A DNA stretch of 5,452 nt from Caulobacter sp. GTDB lineage: Bacteria > Pseudomonadota > Alphaproteobacteria > Caulobacterales > Caulobacteraceae. Numbering within the stretch: the first letter of the stretch is position 1; each line of letters starts with the position of its first letter. A program made the translations under genes and the position numbers. Positions 1 to 5,452 of this stretch are shown piece after piece. The stretch covers positions 1 to 5,452 of the forward strand of contig JAQGIN010000381.1 in NCBI GenBank assembly GCA_028291125.1, read 5' to 3'. The notes beneath the pieces are model-generated. The model did no database searches and was not told the origin of the DNA. It saw nothing but the letters and a program-made list of their open reading frames with translations.

Positions 1-1232
1 TGGAGCGGATCATCGCCGAATACCAGAAGCGCTACGAGGACATGGCCAAGGCCATCACCGAGGAGATGGGCGCTCCGGCCTGGCTGGCCCAGCGCGCCCA
101 GGCGGCGATGGGCATCGGCCACCTGCAGACCGCCGCCGGGGTGCTCAAGGCCTACCGCTTCGAGGAGGACCGCGGCACGACCCGGCTGGTCAAGGAGCCG
201 ATCGGAGTCTGCGCCTTCATCACCCCGTGGAACTGGCCGGTGAACCAGATCGCCTGCAAGGTCGCCCCGGCCCTGGCCACCGGCTGCACCATGGTGCTCA
301 AGCCCTCGGAGATCGCCCCGTTCTCGGCCCAGATCTGGACCGAGATCCTGCACGCCGCCGGCGTCCCGGCCGGGGTGTTCAACCTGGTCAATGGCGATGG
401 CCCGACCGTCGGCGCGGCGCTGAGCTCGCACCCGCAGGTCGACATGGTGTCGTTCACCGGCTCGACCCGGGCCGGGGTCGAGGTGGCCAGGAACGCCGCC
501 CCGACCGTCAAGCGCGTACACCAGGAGTTGGGCGGCAAGAGCCCCAACATCATCCTCGAGGACGCCGACTTCCAGCGCGCCGTCTCCGGCGGGGTGGCCT
601 CGGTGATGAGCAATTCGGGCCAGTCGTGCAACGCCCCGACCCGGATGCTGGTGCCCGGCAAGAAGATGGACGAGGTGATCGCCATCGCCCGCACCGCCGC
701 CGAGGCCCAGACGGTCGGCGACCCTAACGGCAATTCCAAGCTCGGCCCGGTGGTCTCCGAGACTCAATGGAACAAGATCCAGGGCCTGATCGAGAAGGGC
801 GTCGCCGAGGGCGCCACCCTGGTGACCGGCGGCCCCGGCAAGCCCGAGGGCCTGGAGGTCGGCTACTATGTGAAGCCGACGGTGTTCGCCAATGTCACCC
901 CCGACATGACCATCGCCAAGGAGGAGATCTTCGGCCCGGTCCTGGCCATCCTCGGCTACGACAGCGTCGACCAGGCGGTGGAGATCGGCAACGACACCGA
1001 CTACGGCCTGGCCGCCTACATCTCGGGCGGCGACCTGGAGGCGGTGCGCCAGCTGGCCGCCCGCCTGCGGGCCGGCCAGGTGATCCTCAACGGCGCGGGC
1101 ACCGACCTGATGGCCCCGTTCGGCGGCTACAAGATGAGCGGCAACGGCCGCGAATGGGGCGACCACGCCTTCGGCGAGTTCCTCGAGACCAAGGCCATCC
1201 TCGGCTACGCGCTGAAGCCGGCGGCGGAATAG
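1..1232 (+). CDS. Aldehyde dehydrogenase family protein, 5' end cut off
   Basis: The enzyme oxidises an aldehyde to the carboxylic acid with NAD(P)+, probably in the cytoplasm. The frame is open from base 3, giving 409 visible residues; family members are usually about 470-500 aa, so roughly 60-80 N-terminal residues lie outside the window. The ATG at 42 is internal, because in-frame coding (ERIIAEYQKRYED) runs in from the left edge. Family motifs appear in order: PWNWP with the oxyanion Asn at 231-233, LKPSE, the cofactor-binding FTGSTRAG from 453, ELGGKSPN with the general-base Glu at 525-527, SGQSC with the nucleophilic Cys at 627-629, EIFGPV with its Glu at 924-926, and the C-terminal PFGGYKMSGNGRE. 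All key residues are intact. The NSGQSCNAPTRMLVP stretch and the GNGREWG ending recall the CddD-like (6-oxohexanoate dehydrogenase-like) subgroup; that is from memory. The natural substrate cannot be read from the sequence. The feruloyl-CoA synthase-like gene downstream makes an aromatic aldehyde such as vanillin a reasonable guess. Confidence 0.95.
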   Translation, partial: ERIIAEYQKRYEDMAKAITEEMGAPAWLAQRAQAAMGIGHLQTAAGVLKAYRFEEDRGTTRLVKEPIGVCAFITPWNWPVNQIACKVAPALATGCTMVLKPSEIAPFSAQIWTEILHAAGVPAGVFNLVNGDGPTVGAALSSHPQVDMVSFTGSTRAGVEVARNAAPTVKRVHQELGGKSPNIILEDADFQRAVSGGVASVMSNSGQSCNAPTRMLVPGKKMDEVIAIARTAAEAQTVGDPNGNSKLGPVVSETQWNKIQGLIEKGVAEGATLVTGGPGKPEGLEVGYYVKPTVFANVTPDMTIAKEEIFGPVLAILGYDSVDQAVEIGNDTDYGLAAYISGGDLEAVRQLAARLRAGQVILNGAGTDLMAPFGGYKMSGNGREWGDHAFGEFLETKAILGYALKPAAE

Positions 1233-1234
1233 GG

Positions 1235-1320
1235 GATAGATGGAAGGGGACACACACTCACACCCCTGCCCGTGAATTCATGGCAGAGTGCGTGCGATGA
1301 GTGTGTGTCCCCGCTCTATC
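1235..1320. repeat. Large interrupted palindrome (REP/MITE-like) between the aldehyde dehydrogenase and ligase genes
   Basis: Two perfect 15-base arms, GGGGACACACACTCA at 1246-1260 and its reverse complement at 1298-1312, enclose a 37-base centre. Outside them GATAGA (1235-1240) pairs with TCTATC (1315-1320) across a 5/2-base internal loop. Inside, CTGCC (1266-1270) pairs with GGCAG (1282-1286), CAC (1261-1263) can pair with GTG (1288-1290), and the tip holds the self-complementary TGAATTCA (1273-1280). The 86 bases can therefore fold into one long hairpin in DNA or RNA. The arms contain a short CA/TG dinucleotide run ending in GGGG/CCCC. This resembles the short palindromes mobilised by REP-associated tyrosine transposases, but the likeness is from memory. 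No transposase gene and no clear target-site duplication are visible. In a read-through transcript the hairpin would sit between the two reading frames and could affect mRNA processing or stability. It lacks the trailing T-run of an intrinsic terminator. Confidence 0.8.
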
Positions 1321-1343
1321 TAACAACAACGAGGACGGCCTAA

Positions 1344-1350
1344 AGGGAGA
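1344..1350 (+). promoter_or_regulatory. Ribosome binding site of the acyl-CoA synthetase gene
   Basis: The purine-rich AGGGAGA lies 7 bases before the ATG at 1358, which is normal Shine-Dalgarno spacing. It decides the start: the longer reading frame opening at GTG 1301 has no such motif upstream, and that GTG lies inside the right arm of the palindrome. Confidence 0.7.
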
Positions 1351-1357
1351 GAGTTCG

Positions 1358-3226
1358 ATGACGCCAGCCGATGGCGCGCCGTCCGCGTACGACACCACCC
1401 ACGCTCCGTTCAAACCGCTGCCGATGAAGGGCCCCGACATCCGGGTCGATCGCCGGCCAGACGGCTCGGTCGTCATCACCTCCAACCACCCGCCCGGCGA
1501 GGGGCCGCGCTCCATCGCCCACTTGCTGGCGCAGCGCGCCGCCGCCCATCCCGACCGGCCCTATCTGCGGCAACGCGCCCCCGACCACGGTCCGTGGCGC
1601 ACCGTCACCTATGGCCAGGCGCTGCGGGCGGCCGAGGGGATCGCCCAATGGCTGCTGGACCGCGGCCTGACCGCCGCCGACAGCGTCATGATCCTGTCGG
1701 GCAACTCCCTCGAGCACGCGCTGATGATGCTGGGGGCCTACGCCGCCGGCGTGCCGGCCGCGCCGATCAGCCCGGCCTATTCGCTGATGTCGGTCGACCT
1801 GGCCAAGCTGGGCCACTGCTTCGCCAAGGTCGCGCCCAAGGTGGTGTTCGCCCAGAACGGGGCGATGTTCGACCGGGCGCTGACGGTGCTGCGCGCCCTT
1901 GATCCGGCCCTGGCGGTGGTCACGGTCGACGGGGCCGGCGAGGGCGTGGCGCGGTTCGCCGACGTCGCCGCCACCGTCCCCACCCTCGCCGTGGCGGCCA
2001 AGCGCGACACCCTGGGCCCGGCCACCGTCGCCAAGTACCTGTTCACCTCCGGCTCGACCGGCCTGCCCAAGGCCGTGCCCCAGACCCACGGCATGATGGC
2101 CGGGGTGATCGCCGGCCAGGAGGGGCTGCGCGACGAGGATCCCGAGCCCGACCTGGCGCCGGAGTCGCTGGAATGGATGCCGTGGAGCCATATCTCGGCC
2201 GGCAATATCGGCTTCAACGGCGTGCTGTGGTCGGGGGGCACGATCTATATCGACGAGGGCAAGCCCTTGCCGAACCTGTTCGAGACCACGATCAAGAACC
2301 TGCTCGAGGTGTCGCCGACGGTGTTCGGCTCGGCCCCGATCGCCTTTTCGATGCTGGCCGAGGCGATGGAGCAAAACCCGGTCCTGCGCCGCTCGTTCTT
2401 CAAGAACCTGCGCTACATGGCCTATGGCGGGGCCACGCTGTCCAACGACGTCTATGACCGCATGCAGGCCTTGGCCGTGGCCGAGACCGGCCATCGCGTC
2501 CCGCTGTGCACCATGTACGGGGCCACCGAGACGCAAGGGATCACCCTCACCCACTGGATCACCGAACGGGTGGGTCTGGTCGGCCTGCCGCTGCCGGGGA
2601 TCACCCTGAAACTGACCCCGAACGGCGCCAAGTACGAGGTGCTGGTCAAGGGGCCGACCGTCGCCGCCGGCTATCACAAGGACGCCAAGCGCACGGCCGA
2701 GGCCTTCGACGAGGAGGGCTTCTACCGGCTGGGCGACGCCGCCCGCTTCGTCGACCCGAACGACCCGACCAAGGGCCTGGTGTTCGACGGCCGGGTGACC
2801 GAGGACTTCAAGCTCGACAGCGGCACCTGGGTCAGCGTCGGCGTGCTGCGGCCCGACCTGGTGGCCGCCTGCAGCCCCTATGCGCAGGACCTGGTGATCA
2901 CCGGCCAGGACCGGCCGTTCATCGGGGCGCTGATCTGGCCGTCGCCGACCGCCCTGCAGGCCCTGGCCGCCGACGGCGAGCTGGGCCGGCCGTTCGACAA
3001 GATCAGTCGGCTGATCCGCGACCGCCTGGCGATCTTCAACCGCGAGGCCGGCGGCTCGTCGCGGCGGGTCGGCCGCTTCATCCTCCTCACCGACCCGGCG
3101 TCGATCGACGCCGGCGAGATCACCGACAAGGGCTACATCAACCAGCGCGGCGCGTTGGAGCGCCGCCGCGCCCTGGTCGAGGCGCTGTACGCGGCCGAGC
3201 CGGGGCCGAGCGTGGTGGCGGTCTAG
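1358..3226 (+). CDS. fcs: Feruloyl-CoA synthase-like AMP-forming acyl-CoA synthetase
   Basis: This 622-aa protein belongs to the adenylate-forming (ANL) superfamily, which turns a carboxylic acid, ATP and CoA into the acyl-CoA, AMP and PPi. Visible motifs: the phosphate-binding loop FTSGSTGLPKAV (residues 229-240), MPWSHISAG (274-282), MAYGGATLS (354-362), MYGATETQ (386-393), YRLGDAARF with the ribose-binding Asp460, the hinge region FDGRVTEDFKLDSGTWVS (477-494), and a C-terminal ITDKGYINQR whose Lys591 fits the adenylation lysine. The N-terminal extension before the AMP-binding domain, the length near 620 aa, and the FKLDSGTWVSVG hinge instead of the common DxIKxxG match the feruloyl-CoA synthase (Fcs) group that activates ferulate and related hydroxycinnamates. 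The ATG at 1358 is preferred for its ribosome binding site; a GTG at 1301 would add 19 unconvincing residues encoded partly by the palindrome. The gene follows the aldehyde dehydrogenase on the same strand by 125 bp, so co-transcription is possible. Exact substrate is uncertain; another aromatic or long-chain acid cannot be excluded. Confidence 0.88.
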   Translation: MTPADGAPSAYDTTHAPFKPLPMKGPDIRVDRRPDGSVVITSNHPPGEGPRSIAHLLAQRAAAHPDRPYLRQRAPDHGPWRTVTYGQALRAAEGIAQWLLDRGLTAADSVMILSGNSLEHALMMLGAYAAGVPAAPISPAYSLMSVDLAKLGHCFAKVAPKVVFAQNGAMFDRALTVLRALDPALAVVTVDGAGEGVARFADVAATVPTLAVAAKRDTLGPATVAKYLFTSGSTGLPKAVPQTHGMMAGVIAGQEGLRDEDPEPDLAPESLEWMPWSHISAGNIGFNGVLWSGGTIYIDEGKPLPNLFETTIKNLLEVSPTVFGSAPIAFSMLAEAMEQNPVLRRSFFKNLRYMAYGGATLSNDVYDRMQALAVAETGHRVPLCTMYGATETQGITLTHWITERVGLVGLPLPGITLKLTPNGAKYEVLVKGPTVAAGYHKDAKRTAEAFDEEGFYRLGDAARFVDPNDPTKGLVFDGRVTEDFKLDSGTWVSVGVLRPDLVAACSPYAQDLVITGQDRPFIGALIWPSPTALQALAADGELGRPFDKISRLIRDRLAIFNREAGGSSRRVGRFILLTDPASIDAGEITDKGYINQRGALERRRALVEALYAAEPGPSVVAV

Positions 3227-3261
3227 GGGCGGCTGGTCGGCGGCCAACTTTTCAAAAAAGC

Positions 3262-3397
3262 CCGTCATCCTAGGCCTTGTGCCTAGGATCCCTTTGTCCG
3301 CCGCAGGTGCGGTGGGGGACGGCGGCGCACGCCGCCGTCGCGGCTCTTCACGTGCAAGCTGAACCAGGGGTCCTAGGCACAAGGCCTAGGATGACGG
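3262..3397. repeat. Composite palindromic repeat between convergent genes
   Basis: The ends are 32-base inverted repeats, 3262-3293 and 3366-3397, differing at one position that can pair as G-U in RNA. Each end is itself a hairpin: ATCCTAGGC, loop CTTGT, GCCTAGGAT on the left (3267-3289), and the mirrored unit with loop ACAAG on the right (3371-3392, its outer partner at 3370). The centre holds a further GC-rich hairpin (3318-3339) and a small CCGC/GCGG one (3301-3312). This nested design is typical of dispersed intergenic mosaic elements in alphaproteobacteria; units of the form GTCATCCTnGG...CCnAGGATC are familiar to me from Caulobacterales genomes, from memory. It fills most of the 203-bp gap between the ligase stop (3226) and the peptidase stop (3430). 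A stem-loop therefore comes first for transcripts arriving from either side, so it may act as a two-way terminator or 3' end protector, although neither side has a proper T-run. Confidence 0.85.
3318..3339. repeat. GC-rich hairpin at the centre of the composite repeat
   Basis: GACGGCGGC (3318-3326) and GCCGCCGTC (3331-3339) form a perfect 9-bp stem over the 4-base loop GCAC. It is a separate module from the flanking CCTAGG units. No T-run follows on either strand, so on its own it is not a convincing intrinsic terminator. Confidence 0.75.
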
Positions 3398-3429
3398 AGG
3401 TTGGAGAGGCCGGAGTTTCCAGAGCCCCG

Positions 3430-5452
3430 TCACCACCTCAGGCCGCCGCGGGTCATCACCAGGGTCTTGTCCGACAGGCCAAACGCCATCAGCTCGGCGG
3501 GCTTGGCCGGCGGCGCGGCGACGCCGGCCGGCCAGCCGTCGCGCACCTCGACCGCCACCACCTCCACCGCCCCGGGCGCGGCGGCGGTGAAGCTGAGGGT
3601 GACGCCCATCGGATCGGGCGCGGAATAGCTGAGGATCGACCATTGGCCGGCCTCGGTGGCCAGGGTCAGCGGCCGGCCGTTGAGCCTTGGTTGCCCCAGG
3701 GCGAGGGTGGGCCGCAGCATCACCCTCAACGTTTCGCTGGCCGTGGCGGGGATGGCGCGGATCAGCAGCCGGTCGCCGTTGCGCTCGACCGTCAGGCTCG
3801 GCTCGGGCAGGCCGACCGCCCCGGCGGACGCCATCCACACCGGCCGCCGGTAGAGCGGCGGATAGGCCGTGCGGTTCGGCTCGCCGCCCTCGGCGGTCAG
3901 CACCGCCCGCGACCAGGCGTCGAGGCGGGGCAGGGGCGAGACCCGATAGGCGGCGCCGGCCGACAGGTCCTCCAGATAGCTGGCCTCGGTCAGGCGTGGC
4001 CGCGCCGCCGAGCCGCCGGCCAGGCCGGCATAGGCGATCAGGGCGACGCCGACGGCGGCGGCCAGGGCCGCGCCGGGCCAGGCCCAGCGGCCCTCGGCCA
4101 GGTCGTGGGCCAGGGGCAGCAGGGCCGGCGCGGCCAGCAGGGCGAAGGCGGCCAGAACCGCCGGCTCGGTCACCCCGATCCCGGCGAAGGTCCAGCCGCC
4201 CCAGGCGGCCAGCTGGGCGGTGACCAGGATGGCGATCAGGCCGGTCAGGCCGGTGAGGATCCAGGCCCCGGCCCGGCCGCCGCGGCCGCCGAGGCTGGCC
4301 ACCGCCGCGGCCGACAGGCTGGCGGCCAGCAGCGGCCAGGCCAGCATCACCGAGCCGCCCGGGGCCAGGACCTGGACCGTGGCCGCCAGGGCCAGCAGCG
4401 CCAGCAGGGCCCCGATCCAGGCGCCCCAGACGCCGGTCGGCCGGCAGAGGCTGGCCCAGGCCAGGACGATGACCGCGCCGGCCAGGCCCAGGCCGACGGG
4501 GTCGAAGCCGCCGATCACGCTGCAGGCGCCGCCGGCGACCACCGCCAGGCCGGTCAGCCACCATCGCGATCCGCCGCGGACCTGCAGCATCAGTATGGCC
4601 AGGGCGATCCCGACCATCAGGGCCGTGGCCCCCAGCAGCAAGGGCGTGAAATGCACCAGCAGGTCGGCCAGGCGCTGCTCGTCGGTCGCCGCCAGCAGCC
4701 GTCCGGCCAGGTGCAGCACCAGGGCCCCGGCGGTGGTCAGCAGCAGCAGACCGCCGGCCCCGCGCGCCACCGCCCACGGGCTGGTGGCCTGACGGGCCCG
4801 GACGGCGACGAAGACGACCAGCAAGGCCGCGGCGGCGATCAGACCCCAGCCGACGCTCGTCCCGTACCGCACCAGGCCCAGGCCCAGGGCGTCGGAATAG
4901 ATGGCGTCCGGGGCCTTGGCCGGCAGGGCCTCGGCGTCGGCCAGGGCCAGGACGGTCGGCAGCACCTGGTCACCCAGCGACTGCAGGCTGCCCGGGTCGA
5001 GATGGTCCGGCGTCGCCAACGGCGTGTGATAGGCCAGCTGGTCGTCGATGAAGGCGAAGTTCAGGCCTGGCAGGCCCAGGCGCACGGCGTGGGTGAAGTC
5101 GGTGTCGTTGGGCATGCGGGCGTAGACCGCCGCCGCCAGGGAGTTGGCCGCCGGGTGGCGGGCCACCCGGCCGTAGAGCGCCATCAGGGCGCCGTTGTCG
5201 GGCCCGGTCTGGAACATGGCGGCGCGGCCGCCGTCGCCGCGCGCCTCCATATTGACCACCACCCCGACATGGCCGCGCAGCGGGTCGCGCTTGAAGAAGG
5301 CGTCGGCGCCGAGCAGGCCGGCCTCCTCGCCGTCGGTGAACAGGAAGATCACGTCGCGGGCGTGCGGGCCGGCCGCCTGCAGGGCGCGGGCCACCTCCAG
5401 CGCCGCGGCGACGCCGGCCGCGTCGTCGGCGGCGCCGGGGGAGTTGGGCACC
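3430..5452 (-). CDS. M28-family zinc metallopeptidase with polytopic membrane domain, N-terminus cut off
   Basis: The gene runs leftward from beyond the right edge; 673 residues are visible (counted from base 5451). The GTG there is an internal Val codon, since VPNSPGAADD continues the M28 HxDSVPxSPGAxDD motif, whose first zinc His must lie outside the window. Visible active-site motifs: GAADD with the bridging Asp (5425-5427), DGEEAG with catalytic and zinc-binding Glu (5323-5328), NMEARG with a ligand Glu (5245-5247), and AYHTPLATPDH with a ligand His (5026-5028). These match the M28 aminopeptidase fold and especially the ERMP1/Fxna-like branch (NxEARG, FQTGPxN, YHT..DTPD-like). The catalytic domain covers about residues 1-175. 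About nine or ten hydrophobic spans follow between residues 200 and 476. A C-terminal, probably beta-rich domain of about 190 residues follows. The catalytic domain is probably periplasmic, cutting N-terminal residues from peptides, but the substrate is unknown. It converges on the ligase gene and is probably functionally independent of it. Confidence 0.9.
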   Translation of the reverse strand, partial: VPNSPGAADDAAGVAAALEVARALQAAGPHARDVIFLFTDGEEAGLLGADAFFKRDPLRGHVGVVVNMEARGDGGRAAMFQTGPDNGALMALYGRVARHPAANSLAAAVYARMPNDTDFTHAVRLGLPGLNFAFIDDQLAYHTPLATPDHLDPGSLQSLGDQVLPTVLALADAEALPAKAPDAIYSDALGLGLVRYGTSVGWGLIAAAALLVVFVAVRARQATSPWAVARGAGGLLLLTTAGALVLHLAGRLLAATDEQRLADLLVHFTPLLLGATALMVGIALAILMLQVRGGSRWWLTGLAVVAGGACSVIGGFDPVGLGLAGAVIVLAWASLCRPTGVWGAWIGALLALLALAATVQVLAPGGSVMLAWPLLAASLSAAAVASLGGRGGRAGAWILTGLTGLIAILVTAQLAAWGGWTFAGIGVTEPAVLAAFALLAAPALLPLAHDLAEGRWAWPGAALAAAVGVALIAYAGLAGGSAARPRLTEASYLEDLSAGAAYRVSPLPRLDAWSRAVLTAEGGEPNRTAYPPLYRRPVWMASAGAVGLPEPSLTVERNGDRLLIRAIPATASETLRVMLRPTLALGQPRLNGRPLTLATEAGQWSILSYSAPDPMGVTLSFTAAAPGAVEVVAVEVRDGWPAGVAAPPAKPAELMAFGLSDKTLVMTRGGLRW

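Noticed and set aside
1235..1320. Intrinsic terminator after the aldehyde dehydrogenase gene
   Set aside because: The hairpin is strong but very large, and it is followed by CTCTATCTAACAAC, not a T-run. A repeat element is the simpler reading.
1313..1345. Possible promoter in the AT-richer stretch before the ligase gene (TATCTA near 1318)
   Set aside because: The -10-like hexamer overlaps the palindrome stem and no -35 partner with proper spacing is seen. The evidence is too weak to annotate.
1258..1515. An 85-codon minus-strand frame spanning the palindrome and the start of the ligase gene
   Set aside because: Most of it is antisense to the ligase coding region and its end is the palindrome arm (a THTHRTH-type sequence). 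Nothing supports translation.
1340..3382. A 680-codon open frame on the minus strand opposite the ligase gene
   Set aside because: Its translation is rich in G, R, H, Q and D with no recognisable motif, as expected for the antisense shadow of a GC-rich gene. The plus-strand ligase frame has a full set of family motifs.
3386..4777. A 463-codon minus-strand open frame overlapping the peptidase gene
   Set aside because: It is an Arg/Gly/Pro/Ala-rich out-of-frame product of the same strand. The overlapping M28 frame has hydrophobic spans and runs on from the active-site motifs.
4220..4792. Plus-strand open frames opposite the membrane part of the peptidase (also 3401-3628 and 3687-4223)
   Set aside because: Low-complexity Pro/Arg/Ala/Ser translations opposite real coding, with no motif, no convincing ribosome binding site and a GC-rich bias that suppresses stop codons.

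Overview
The window comes from a very GC-rich genome with dense, long coding regions and strong G/C preference at third codon positions. It most resembles an alphaproteobacterium of the Caulobacter/Phenylobacterium type. That placement is an inference from base composition, the protein families and the style of the intergenic palindromes; no marker gene is present to prove it.

Layout: (1) The 3' part of an NAD(P)-dependent aldehyde dehydrogenase gene (+ strand, cut by the left edge, stop at 1232). (2) A 125-bp gap almost filled by a large interrupted palindrome (1235-1320), followed by a good ribosome binding site. (3) A complete AMP-forming acyl-CoA synthetase of the feruloyl-CoA synthase type (+ strand, 1358-3226, 622 aa). 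(4) A 203-bp gap between convergent genes holding a composite palindromic repeat (3262-3397). (5) A large M28-family metallopeptidase with a polytopic membrane domain (- strand, stop at 3430, cut by the right edge).

The aldehyde dehydrogenase and the feruloyl-CoA synthase-like ligase point the same way and could act in one route. In the known CoA-dependent, non-beta-oxidative pathway, a hydroxycinnamate is activated to its CoA thioester, cleaved by a crotonase-type hydratase/aldolase to an aromatic aldehyde, and the aldehyde is oxidised to the acid. The crotonase is not in the window, so the pathway assignment is inferred. The M28 membrane peptidase is convergent and probably unrelated in function.

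I see no RNA genes, CRISPR array, transposase gene or defence locus. The coding content is ordinary. The two structured intergenic elements are the only parts not explained by the genes, and both look like dispersed REP/MITE-type repeats rather than a new system.
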